Below are positions 21,001 to 24,932 of a stretch of 35,275 nucleotides of DNA, one piece after another. The position numbers were made by a program, and so were the translations under genes. Source of the stretch: Herminiimonas sp. (GTDB lineage Bacteria; Pseudomonadota; Gammaproteobacteria; Burkholderiales; Burkholderiaceae_D); the NCBI GenBank assembly GCA_028292265.1, contig JAQGMR010000075.1, positions 1 through 35,275 on the forward strand. The letters run 5' to 3'. The notes beneath the pieces are model-generated. The model was given only the letters and a program-made list of their open reading frames with translations, was not told the DNA's origin and made no database searches. Position 1 is the first letter of the stretch; every line of letters starts with the position of its first letter.

Positions 21001-21862
21001 ACCTCACGTAGCTGAACGACTGTGTAGTGCCGTCGGACCGGGTCACCATGGAGACTGCACCGGAGGCTGTCTCGTAGGCATAGCTCGTGCGGAAGGTGCG
21101 AAGGTCAGTGGTGCTGTTGTCGGTCGGCGTCAGATCCACGGTCACGGTTTCCAACCGGTGTAGCGCGTCGTAGGTGTAGCGCGTGCGGGTCATCGTTTGC
21201 GGACCGCTGTCCGTCTGGACCACCGTGCGGACCTGGGTGAGGAGTCGGTCCGCGTAATCCAGGTAAGTCGTTTCGCCGCTGGCATCGGCCACTGACATCA
21301 GCACGCCGCTGATGGCGTAGGTATAGGTGGTCTTGTTGCCGCTTCGATCCGTGATGCTTAACAGCTGTCCCTGTCCGTTGCCGTCATAGCGGTCACGAAC
21401 GCCGGTTCCGCCATCGGTCCAGAGAAGCGAGCCATCAGTGCTGTCAACGGCAATGGTGTCGAAGGAGCCCGCACCCTCGGTCGAGACATACAGTCCACGC
21501 GCGGGATCAAAGTCATATCTCGACTCGCCCGCGTCGCCATCGACGCGAACGATTGTGCTACCGGGCTCATTGAGCTGGCCCGTGGAGTGGACGGACTTGT
21601 AGAAACCGGGTGTCCACCGGTCTCGGTTGTCGTCGGTTCCCTGGCCTTGGCTGTTGTAGGTGCGAAGCGCGTCAACACTGGGCCCGTGCGCCACCAGGTG
21701 GTCATCCAGATCTTGCAACACGAGGTTGCCGGTCGCCACGTTGACGTACGCTCGCTCGCCATTGCGCCCCTGCGTGGCGGTGCCGGTCGCTAACCGCCCG
21801 GCAAGCGTCGCAAACGACGTCGTGTCGAGTCCCAATCCACTTCCGCTGACAATCGCCACCAT
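6092..21862 (-). CDS. Giant RHS/YD-repeat polymorphic toxin with LysM domain and ART-like C-terminal candidate
   Basis: About 5256 residues, counted from the ATG at 21862 (MVAIVSGSGLGL). The longer TTG-started reading from 22000 adds a low-quality segment. No Sec signal and no PAAR domain are seen. Residues 1-170 form an N-terminal domain (GERAYVNVATGNLVLQDLDD). From about 175 to 4430 the chain is YD repeats (forms such as YDANGNVVERI, YDALNRALY), the beta-strand units that build the RHS/teneurin cocoon. A Pro/Gln/Asn-rich linker lies near 410-440. A non-YD insertion occupies about 3455-3615. A LysM domain follows at 4437-4486 (VTVQAGDTLQGIAQ, then LRVGQTLQLP). A hydrophobic stretch starts at 4526, followed by Gly/Ala-rich repeats. 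The toxin candidate is VMYRGMS (R4954), GYMSPELDY (S4981), then QEGTIDLADEF, compatible with R-S-E ADP-ribosyltransferases. The last ~70 residues are a glycine zipper. Ordinary RHS proteins have about 1400-1600 residues. Confidence 0.9.
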   Translation of the reverse strand: MVAIVSGSGLGLDTTSFATLAGRLATGTATQGRNGERAYVNVATGNLVLQDLDDHLVAHGPSVDALRTYNSQGQGTDDNRDRWTPGFYKSVHSTGQLNEPGSTIVRVDGDAGESRYDFDPARGLYVSTEGAGSFDTIAVDSTDGSLLWTDGGTGVRDRYDGNGQGQLLSITDRSGNKTTYTYAISGVLMSVADASGETTYLDYADRLLTQVRTVVQTDSGPQTMTRTRYTYDALHRLETVTVDLTPTDNSTTDLRTFRTSYAYETASGAVSMVTRSDGTTQSFSYVRLGAEYRVESVTDGMGNTTSFSYDLAGRRSTVTDPLGLVTVYEYDAKGQLTAVTTPAVNGVAQICTYTYDAAGNVTRVVDPEGQALDLQYDANGNQTVQRDSMGNTLVRTYDLRSNDLLTETVYRAPDSASTGLGQSGPPGQLAHPGHAQPDQPNSPNQESTTRYVYDGQDRLRFVISPEGRVSEFRYNGFGERVASLQYSGAFYLPAALAMGTSPGESVMEAWLTGIDGSQCVRADSAYDFRGQLASTTTWERLDAAGNGIADGSEAVVRQVVDQSGRLLSAIGPGKEQTQYTYDGLGRLLSTSDALGHLTMSWYDDQNNATLVRLANGLVNTTHYDRAGRLISVSSTDAALRLGDTRYLYDADGRLRMTQDPTGIRHFVLYDEKGRKTADIDGDGGLVEYRYDRNDRLVHTIAYAASVNTGLLVDAYGKPAEVALATLRPAQSAQDRGSWNVNDTAGNLVRTIDKAGLVVDNVYDSRSQLVSSVQYAQPIDTSGLRDAAQASVIDLMASADDRVTRSFYDRDGLLRGSLDGEGNLVEYRYNAASQLAERIDWANPTPVEARATGMLESLVPVASKDDIHTRVLYNARGQEIARVDGEGYLTERVYDRSGNLTLLVRYATPVKELAAETLATLRPTSTREDRSTRFVYDALERLIHSTDGEGAQTAYAYDNVGNLLSTSHAAESGERQTVSARYDAQGRLTAELSAEGSALLTGDQTQQEIDAIWQSYGTRYTYDAATRRTSTTDAVGNRTLFYYDADSRLVFTVNALGEVEEHRYNALNQLTGSVRYGTRIATTGRAGGLVDGSFSALIGAARNAGLDSQTTIAYNRNGMVQLSTDELGNITFYDYDAFGEVVSRVRPTDAGQALTETFRYDRRGLQTGAVADDDANGITVATTTDYDAFGRAIRKVDGNGNVHGTSYDKLGRVIISTDPLNGVRRTSYDAIGRVLTSTDATGNSTTYRYDSAGRSVTMTTAEGIVVVTTHNGEGQVQSITDGRGATTQYSYDRNGNLLQTETRPGHTETRTSASYDHADRKIQTIDANGNRVDYHYDAANRVLSRQFDPSGLNLVNSYRYDAKGQQIASTDANGVVTQTEFDLKGQVLSQTVDPSGLNLTTRTTHDARGNTLTVVGAGGTTVQYVYDDLGRRTEEHLDPAGHNLTRRTSYDANGNPVGSEDGNGNLTRYVYDADDRLVYTVDAQGDVRENRYDAAGRLAGITRYATAIAMAGLAAAPTLAQVRERLAPTPERDAVENRAYDKDGRLSFSMDGTGAFTRYAYDANGNVIERLAYANRIDPSTWNGTLTLAPLADPAHDQHQRVVYDALNRALYSIDGSGAVVEQHYDANGNVVERIAYANTVSPDTSATPATLSDLAAAVARIADGTRDAHVRRSYDTANRLTWSVDGIGAVTRFIYDSKGNLVRQIDYAATIAPDAEPASVTGGPGDRIVQMRYDDADRLVFRTDPTGAVTQQVYDANGNLVERIDYATTVTPGADGTTVIADQAHDRITRMVYDSANRQVYTIDAQGDVVGTRYDGAGNAVVTTSFARAISTAGLSTSATVADVLARLQVDAKQDRVQASIFDAGGRVVYRVDAEAFVTQFMVDGVGNLTGSTRYATALAAGTPLNLRAIAAALQPDPQRDQITEFTRDAQGRLLRSVDAMGNVESSEWDGVGNKLLSVDRLGQASIYDYDAAGRLIFVTAADGTRTSTTYDSTGNLLSTTNAGNTFDSRTLSARYDAQGRLTGELSAEGSALLTGDQSAQQIDAIWQSYGTKYTYDVGGRRTGATDANGNRTLFYYDADSRLIFTVNALGEVEEHRYNALNQLTGTVLYGTRIPTAGLAGGLADASFIALVRSARNARLDSQTAIAYSGSGTVSSRTDELGNVTSYTYDAFGEVVARSSPIDAAHGLTETFRYDRRGLQTGSTSDPKGAQAITATTDYDAFGRAVRTVDGNGNVHAISYDRLGRVITSTGPLNGVRRTSYDAIGRVLTSTDATGNTTSYRYDSVAHSLTMTTAEGIVVVTTYNYDGQVKSITDGRGVTTQYGYDRNGNLLQTTMRQGESETHTRASYDHANRKIQTIDANGNRVDYHYDAANRVLSRQLDPSGLNLISSYRYDARGQQIASTDANGIVTQTEFDLKGQVLSQTVDPSGLNLTTRTTHDARGNTLTVTSPGGTVVQYVYDNLGRRIEEHLSPSGPNLTRRYTYDQNSNLVSIKDAGGFTTRQVYDANNRLVYTIDAQGDVTENRYDAEDRVTGVTRYATAISMTGLAAAPTLAQVRARLTATAGRDTVENRVFDKDGRLTMSVDGAGAVTRMAYDANGNVVERIAYATRVDPAASRTAAPKPDADHDLHQRSVYDALNRALYTIDGSGAVVQQHYDANGNVVERIAYATTISSDTPATAGDLESAVARIADGARDVHVRRSYDAANRVVWSVDGLGAVTRSGYDSNGNLVRQIVYAAIVPPGGRAESVQSGTGDRIVQMQYDAANRLVFRTDPAGAVTQQVYDSNGNLIQRIDYATAVAPGADGAAARADPAHDRITRTVYDSANRQVYTIDAQGYVTGLRYDGLGHVTRSTRYARALPAGVAATLAAVASALQGDTSLDQTNTFVYDSQGRLLLNLDAMGKSETNVWDALGNKLTFTNKKGAIWRYEYDAAGNVTTEIAPAVDLSTLVAAADGTLNLSSTVKTSPITRMQYDAFGNLTARTEAAGRPEERTTRYVYDARGRQVKTIYPVVNVYNAAADELLHNGMNGLAARTESQNVSLSSEVTYDALDNAVLNRDVSGNVSSKAYDAAGRVRYEIDAEGYVTGYHRNIFGETTELLRYAAQTGLTSTGATAPDAARVEAAINAPGVDHSADRLITTTYDQLGRAVEVVLPQVYSVDGSASSGSQAFVAGNTTRNDYDAFGQLVRRAELVNPLTETWAVTRFWYDACGNQVASVDALGYVTDNQFDAEGNVVQRAEYAQAAANWNGPGTTSTSSDDRITRTTYDLNNRAVSETRLSVEVSDAPDGTSTRADLTTAHGYDAVGNLTRTTDAAGNTTFSYFDALGRVSAVAAPAQYADVAGSTQFITPLTEFLRDAYGNVLAQIDRAAGASSATATGYTAAPNAADHIVRTLYDSHGHASQVTDALGNTRFTSYDAGGHIAKQWQVMTGNDGIAHSVFKALAYDRLGRQVHMVDPASNTVLQSGLKVVGSSSQQTLTTVDESGATLGVSVIGTNSVTLAWSTLIDPRGGGVRVDIGYASKSGGLISTVQFDETGAPYTTTSYDASAASSRSVVYTAAQVSGGVTMSWGDEQGGPLGFDHLNSCSVYQQDTSGQWALKWAADGSAGTGSSVVTIAQDIAGLNDTATGYNGFGEVTRQNLNGGDQTTFEYDNAGRVWRTNAGDGVTKVELYDLHGRVSADVRSADRRLSSYGSAEQVANLTDVRRTDTATDLLGRQVLQVAAERNGMRPVVTRTFDRWGNVLSISDPRSPYWLTTYRYNATNQMVSESKPDAIGNPSAAGPTTQLYYDRLGHTVAVRDANGNLNGQVYDAAGNLVEEHHADGGMVYHHYDAFGNQVRMVDAMGNAVDYSYDADNRLTQITRGTVAVYAVDGSNLVQYQGTRALTQTVRYDQLGHTLAVTNGNSETTSYGVDLAGNVTSVTQPLGQTTRAVFNAEGRKTAEVDANGFATTALYDHFGHLLHRTDLGGADTQQIYDVAGQLVNVNSTRGQNIGYYHDDAGQLIEIDDWGINEQSAYAWDAAGNRVHETTVQNGVAVQDNALGFDALNRLVNVSAQGGVQIHFDYDRMDNRVHEHIEYQPDAQPSLADVGGFFGTVVQQFFPSPPAQGARTQELWYAYDAMNRQILVDGALNSNAGDLGNLQNGQGHIVAYDKNGNRISDTFVGNHVTQAGGETVSGTDESGNQVTVTNPITYGKAVGVTSEAYRYDVNNRMVEVQRDGVMIDTRYYDGADRVVQTGPAATLSQGYVEQLNDGPVGNGSETRINRYDLNGSLLHQQVSKSDGEAKYDIDYQYDGAGNVVAYTDVIHGDNGYTASYRYSQLRQDGYKEGTITGTRTDNAGAPGVTTNSYDVNGTLVGIADSTKSENDRSFISDAAGIVLQKTQQGHVQRQIVVGGQVIGQLGTGLDPLQPVDKDGNQRYIDYQNFNIGYRAVDANYPTAEAGSVTVQAGDTLQGIAQSAYGDSQLWYLIADANGIQGNSDLRVGQTLQLPNRVGTIHNDARAFKPYEPGKVMGDTTPNLPAPSGGDDCGGFGMILVIVVAVVVTVLTAGAATPALGSILGGAVGAVAGSVASQLVGMAIGVQQDFSWSSVALAAVGGAVAGGLETFAPLEGASTTFGNTVARGMIGNAVSQGIGVATGLQKEFSWVGVAAAGVGAGVGFGMSEALGITLNGLRTSEFNNAGIGEQVVTAGLKGFAAGVATAVARGGRINVTQVAADAFGNALGNSLADYANGPSGSEWELQQREDARDAAITLALSGASSGNAAAGTGLQLRPGDAERFYPTSRLGNAGAQSTTQSEPGSDQQVSSLTMFRRSEIEAMNMDAKVADALASSRGGWSDITGMQTNGRTIADLYSETYGGQNINVGDRLSLSSGVNDIETKRISADALLATTRALAEGANALMIARGVENGQSLAPTIANAGKLGLYDTSVDGMPVRFSEEQSQPLFAPAQSFDPYGTEVMYRGMSVAQFKAAQANSGGFETFGRTGYMSPELDYIRGLEAGTGNGNLDLSVKVKYVLSTEGMESIRGAAYSADSGAQKRYPENPVAQEGTIDLADEFTLKLEKVTGAYRRGSGKSGIAIELASEGKPVINLGVGRNVTGEIKSNIVNWSVVDSTNIEVVPGVSGQGDSFLRSSSYNEAVRVANSVSLFGRGIGGIMMATGAYVDGKSLVTQYGVSQSIGDYSNTVNEGTRIAGGWSAAYVGGQALGSLGAGFGTAFGPIGAAFGGVIGGVIGSGLGYWGGSYAVPKVLNDIQSGWHMIGNGAER
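13300..15829 (-). repeat. Downstream copy of a ~3.1-kb in-frame duplication in the RHS gene
   Basis: This is the second, C-terminal-side copy of a segment running from the SARYDAQGRLT / SAEGSALLTGDQ block through NGVRRTSYDAIGRVLTS, KIQTIDANGNRVDYHY, GQVLSQTVDPSGLNLTTR and YDSANRQVYTIDAQG. Matching landmarks lie 3102, 3105 and 3084 bp from the upstream copy, all multiples of three. Small in-frame indels therefore separate the copies. The left limit is approximate: similarity fades near 13300, where this copy lacks a segment that the first copy has. Confidence 0.8.
15830..18935 (-). repeat. Upstream copy of the ~3.1-kb in-frame duplication in the RHS gene
   Basis: First, N-terminal-side copy. 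It starts at SARYDAQGRLTAELSAEGS and ends just before the same block recurs as SARYDAQGRLTGELSAEGS. The two copies are head-to-tail. At the protein level many blocks of 15 or more residues are identical, while silent and conservative changes are scattered throughout. The duplication is thus not very recent, or has been kept similar by recombination. Boundaries are estimated from landmark words. Confidence 0.8.
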
Positions 21863-21966
21863 AGTTCGCCGCCCTGTCTGATTGTTGTTTGCAAGACGCC
21901 GGCAGCCGCACAACTGAACATGGCTTCCCAAAAATTCGTCTTTGCAATTCATCCAAAGCTGCGCGA

Positions 21967-22042
21967 AAAAGTTTAGCGATTTGCGATATTTATTTTTCAA
22001 TCCGGTCCGGCAAAAATATATTTCGTGATTCGCTAAACTTTT
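21967..22042. promoter_or_regulatory. 13-bp perfect inverted repeat upstream of the RHS gene
   Basis: AAAAGTTTAGCGA at 21967-21979 is the exact reverse complement of TCGCTAAACTTTT at 22030-22042, with 50 bp between. GAAAAAGTTT recurs again at 22045-22054 in the orientation of the left arm. The left arm overlaps the proposed RHS -10 region. This arrangement suggests two or three binding sites for a dimeric regulator, or for DNA looping. Confidence 0.5.
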
Positions 22043-22100
22043 CTGAAAAAGTTTGGAAACACTGTGAAGACCATTGCGAAGTCACAGCGCAAAGACACAC

Positions 22101-22116
22101 CGCTTATCGATAAGCG
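22101..22116. promoter_or_regulatory. 16-bp perfect palindrome, candidate operator
   Basis: CGCTTATCGATAAGCG is its own reverse complement. A half-site (CGCTTATCA) recurs at 22239-22247, closer to the operon start. No local gene encodes an obvious DNA-binding regulator, so the cognate factor is unknown. Confidence 0.4.
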
Positions 22117-22344
22117 AACAGATGGACCGCGACGGAGAAGGGACACGAGAAACGCGAAACGAGATAGGAGAAACCGGCACAGGCATGCGGACCAAGGACC
22201 ACATCGCGGCGCGGCGTTCTGAACCGCCATGCACTCAGCGCTTATCAGGTGCGCCGCGTTCATCGTGCTGCAAGCGACGATGCTTTCTTTGTCGTGGCGA
22301 CCTAGCGTGGCGCCTTTAGCAATCTTCAAAACGAGAACTGGCAA

Positions 22345-23049
22345 ATGCAAACAAAACAGCAATTTCTACCGTTCGCACTTAGGCACGGCCTGCTATGCGA
22401 CATGCGCACCGATCAGTTTCCTTCGACGCTCTACGCATGGTCCGATAGCGTTCTGGAATTGGCGCACGGCGATTCGCATTTTGGATTCGTCTTTTCCGGC
22501 GAAGCGCAGGTCCGCTGCAATTCCGGCTCCTTCGCGATCAGGGCCGGCATGTACTTCGCGGCACCCGGCTGCGGCACGGTTTCTGGAGAGGGCCAAGGCA
22601 TTGTCGTTTCACGCCATGGGACGACCGGCGTGTTTCAGCTTGGCGGCCCGGTTGAAAGCGCTGGCCGACTGAACTACATCGATGGCTGCACCGATTCGCT
22701 GCTGATCGCGCCAGTTTTGCGCGGCGATGCCTGCCTCAACCTGCTGTGCTTCCATGACGACGTCGACCAGACCGCCCATACGCACCCTTCGATGCGGATC
22801 GGGGTCGTGCTTGATGGAAGCGGGCTGTGCTACACGGAAACGGGCATCGTCGCCCTCGCACCGGGCATGGCGTTCGTCATTCCGGCCGGCAGATTGCATG
22901 CCTTCGCTACGCGCGGCGAGCGAATGCGCGTCATCGCATTTCACCCCGACAGCGACTTTGGCCCGACGCATCGGGACCATCCAATGATCAACCGGACGAT
23001 GGTCGATGGGATTTCTGCAGCAGAGTTGTCGTACCTGCAAACGACATGA
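22345..23049 (+). CDS. Double-cupin protein, first gene of the biosynthetic operon
   Basis: The 234-residue protein has two cupin-like beta-barrels. The first (about residues 25-110) has a degenerate motif (FGFVFSGEAQVRC, then IRAGMYFAAPGCG) without metal-binding histidines. The second (about 140-205) has the standard ligand set: HTHPSMRIGVVLDGSG supplies two His and PGMAFVIPAGRLHAF a third. It is therefore likely to bind Fe or another divalent metal. No DNA-binding helix-turn-helix follows, which argues against an AraC regulator. The ATG at 22345 has only a weak ribosome binding site; an in-frame Met lies 19 residues further in. Its stop is 10 bases before the next start. It could be an oxygenase, isomerase or ligand-sensing protein of the pathway. 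Confidence 0.82.
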   Translation: MQTKQQFLPFALRHGLLCDMRTDQFPSTLYAWSDSVLELAHGDSHFGFVFSGEAQVRCNSGSFAIRAGMYFAAPGCGTVSGEGQGIVVSRHGTTGVFQLGGPVESAGRLNYIDGCTDSLLIAPVLRGDACLNLLCFHDDVDQTAHTHPSMRIGVVLDGSGLCYTETGIVALAPGMAFVIPAGRLHAFATRGERMRVIAFHPDSDFGPTHRDHPMINRTMVDGISAAELSYLQTT

Positions 23050-23059
23050 GGGCCTTCTG

Positions 23060-24601
23060 ATGCGATGGTTCGAAATCAACCTGCAAAACTTTGCGGTCAA
23101 CGTTCACGGTTTTGAGCAAAAGCGGCTCGGACACCGCACGCTTTACCACTCACCGGGGGCTGGCTGGGTGGAGGACATCGCCGACATACGTGAGCTTGAA
23201 TATGGGCAGGTGATCCTGGTCGATCCAGTCGCCCGGACGGTTGCTTTTGGCCGCGACTATCTGGGCCATTACCCGTTGACCTGCGCGCGCCTTCCTGATC
23301 GCCTCCTGATCTCAGACAGCTACGTCGCGGTCCACAACGCAGTGCTTGCGCATGGCGGCGCGCTCAGCATTTCGGAAGAGTCGATCGCACTGTATTTCAC
23401 GATGGGCTTCGTACCCCATGGCCTATCGCTGTTCAAACAGATCACCAATTGCCGCGCCACCGGCTGCTACCTCTGGCAGGCGGCGAAACTCACCTGCGTC
23501 GACCTGTTCAAACCGGTCTCAATACGGTCTTGCGAGTCGGTACAAGCCATCGGCGAGGCAATCGAGCAAGAAGTCGCCCGCTGTGCCGCCCAGAGCGACA
23601 AGATTGATGTCTGGTGCTCTGGGGGGCTCGATTCCTCCATCATGGCAATGCGATTTAATGCCAAGGGGCGCCGCGCCGAATTGCTCACGCTCTCGTACGG
23701 CGAAGCGATCCATAAAGCGCACGGCGACGGCGAACGTCATTTCGTGCGCGCCGTCGGCAAGGCCGCCAACGCGCCGATTCGCGACGTGGATCTGGCGCCC
23801 CAACGCTTTGAGCAACTCCATGATTTGTTCACAGCGCACCACAACGGCCCGGTGATCGACTTGCCGCTTCCGCCCAAATATGCGCTGGCAGCGGCAACGC
23901 GCGACATGGCCATCACTGGCGAAGCCGGAGACACGTTCTTCGGCGGGACGAAGAACGCCATGATGACCTGGGCACATCACCGACAACCGCACGAACCACT
24001 CGGGCGCTTGTACGCCCTGGCGCATGGTCGTTTCTTTGGCGCGCTTGGGCAAATCTTTCGGCGCGGTGCAGAGATGAGCTCGTATGCCGAAGCTCACTGT
24101 GAACAACTGGTGCAATCCTATCCAGGCGATCTTCAACGCAAGCTTTTCTACCTCAACACGCATGAGAAGTTGAGCAGCATGATCTTTGCGCAAAGCTACT
24201 TCCCGAGCCAGGTGTTCGGAAAACGCGTACGGCATCCTCTTGCGGCGCTCTCGGTATATCAAGCCGCATTCAGCGTTCCGGACCACAGAAAATTCTCCTA
24301 TCCCTTCTCCAAGATTGCGCTCACCGAGTTATACGGCGACCAGCTGCCGCTCCTCATTACCCGAAGGAAGAAATCAGGTACCCAGCTTCCGCTGCGCCTG
24401 TACCTGGAATCGCTCGACCGGTCGAAGCTCGATTTCGAGCGCCTGCACGACACCGGCATCTTTAATGCGCAGCTCATCGAACGGCTCTCAGACCCGCGGA
24501 CCTGCGCCGAACTGCCAACTTCGCTTCTGTACGCCTTCGTCACGCTGAATCTTTGGCTTAAAAAAAAGGAGAAGTGCCATGCTGAACCTGTATCCGCTTA
24601 A
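23060..24601 (+). CDS. Asparagine synthetase B-like amidotransferase/ligase (lasso cyclase-like)
   Basis: 513 residues from the ATG at 23060. That start is preceded by GAGGG overlapping the cupin stop; an in-frame ATG at 23006 would overlap the cupin gene. The N-terminal half resembles the class II glutaminase domain (VILVDPVARTVAFGRDYLGHYPL), but the chain begins MRWFEIN. The Cys2 nucleophile of true AsnB is absent, so it cannot release ammonia from glutamine. The C-terminal ATP-pyrophosphatase domain is intact: SGGLDSS at 187-193 (PP-loop) and GEAGDTFFGG at 287-296. This combination is typical of lasso-peptide cyclases (LasC/McjC) and of beta-lactam synthetase-like enzymes, which adenylate a carboxylate and join it to an amine. 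No lasso precursor or RRE-type partner was recognised. Confidence 0.87.
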   Translation: MRWFEINLQNFAVNVHGFEQKRLGHRTLYHSPGAGWVEDIADIRELEYGQVILVDPVARTVAFGRDYLGHYPLTCARLPDRLLISDSYVAVHNAVLAHGGALSISEESIALYFTMGFVPHGLSLFKQITNCRATGCYLWQAAKLTCVDLFKPVSIRSCESVQAIGEAIEQEVARCAAQSDKIDVWCSGGLDSSIMAMRFNAKGRRAELLTLSYGEAIHKAHGDGERHFVRAVGKAANAPIRDVDLAPQRFEQLHDLFTAHHNGPVIDLPLPPKYALAAATRDMAITGEAGDTFFGGTKNAMMTWAHHRQPHEPLGRLYALAHGRFFGALGQIFRRGAEMSSYAEAHCEQLVQSYPGDLQRKLFYLNTHEKLSSMIFAQSYFPSQVFGKRVRHPLAALSVYQAAFSVPDHRKFSYPFSKIALTELYGDQLPLLITRRKKSGTQLPLRLYLESLDRSKLDFERLHDTGIFNAQLIERLSDPRTCAELPTSLLYAFVTLNLWLKKKEKCHAEPVSA

Positions 24602-24926
24602 CGCCGTCATTACCAGTGATACTGCGTTGTCCGATTTGTACGATAACCACCCAGCGAGCGTCAACCTTATCTCGGCCTGCCTGACGCCGCAGGAACTCGA
24701 TGGCCTGCTTAACCAGGGCGCGATTTTTCAGTCGGTGGTGTTTGTTAACAATGAGGGCCAGCAGTTGCTGGGCAGGCTCACCCCAATACATGAACAGGAC
24801 GACGATGTTCGGTTCCCTGTTGTGCATGCGATCAGTCTTGACCGTATTGGCAACGAGAGTATTCCGATTATTCACTCAACATTGGGAAAGCGACGCGCGC
24901 GGGGCTTCTTTGCGATGGGCGGTTGA
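24579..24926 (+). CDS. Unrecognised 115-residue protein of the operon
   Basis: The start is well supported: AAGGAG lies 8 bases before the ATG, inside the 3' end of the previous gene (23-base overlap), implying coupled translation. I do not recognise the family. The sequence has an N-terminal half with helical segments (LTPQELDGLLNQG), a central beta-like segment (SVVFVNNEGQQLLGRLTP) and a C-terminal tail rich in Arg and Gly ending GKRRARGFFAMGG. It has no signal peptide and no membrane segment, and only one Cys (residue 34). It could be a substrate carrier, a recognition domain or a precursor cleaved near the basic GKRRAR site, but none of these is shown. Confidence 0.75.
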   Translation: MLNLYPLNAVITSDTALSDLYDNHPASVNLISACLTPQELDGLLNQGAIFQSVVFVNNEGQQLLGRLTPIHEQDDDVRFPVVHAISLDRIGNESIPIIHSTLGKRRARGFFAMGG

Positions 24927-24932
24927 CGCATC

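Larger units (their letters stand above)
21863..22344. promoter_or_regulatory. Divergent control region between the RHS gene and the nine-gene operon
   Basis: This ~480-bp stretch holds no supported gene. It must contain promoters for both directions. On the minus strand TTGAAA (22000-21995) is followed 17-19 bases later by GCTAAACT, a weak promoter candidate for the RHS gene. No convincing -35/-10 pair was found for the plus-strand operon. Two symmetric elements lie here and are listed separately. Confidence 0.5.

Noticed and set aside
8400..21800. CRISPR-like or satellite array suggested by dense short repeats
   Set aside because: The repeated words (GCGTCGTA, TTGCCGTTGGCGTCGTA and similar) are codons of the YD motif in one continuous frame with variable spacing, not direct repeats with unique spacers.
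21863..22000. RHS start at the upstream TTG (22000), adding 46 residues
   Set aside because: The added segment is Lys/Cys-rich with no family character. It overlaps the likely promoter, while the ATG at 21862 begins a typical N-terminal domain.
22229..22672. A 147-codon ORF overlapping the cupin start
   Set aside because: It runs out of frame through the cupin gene, which has clear family motifs; no support for translation.
22345..23049. AraC-type regulator identity for the cupin protein
   Set aside because: The protein ends after the second cupin barrel with no helix-turn-helix domain.
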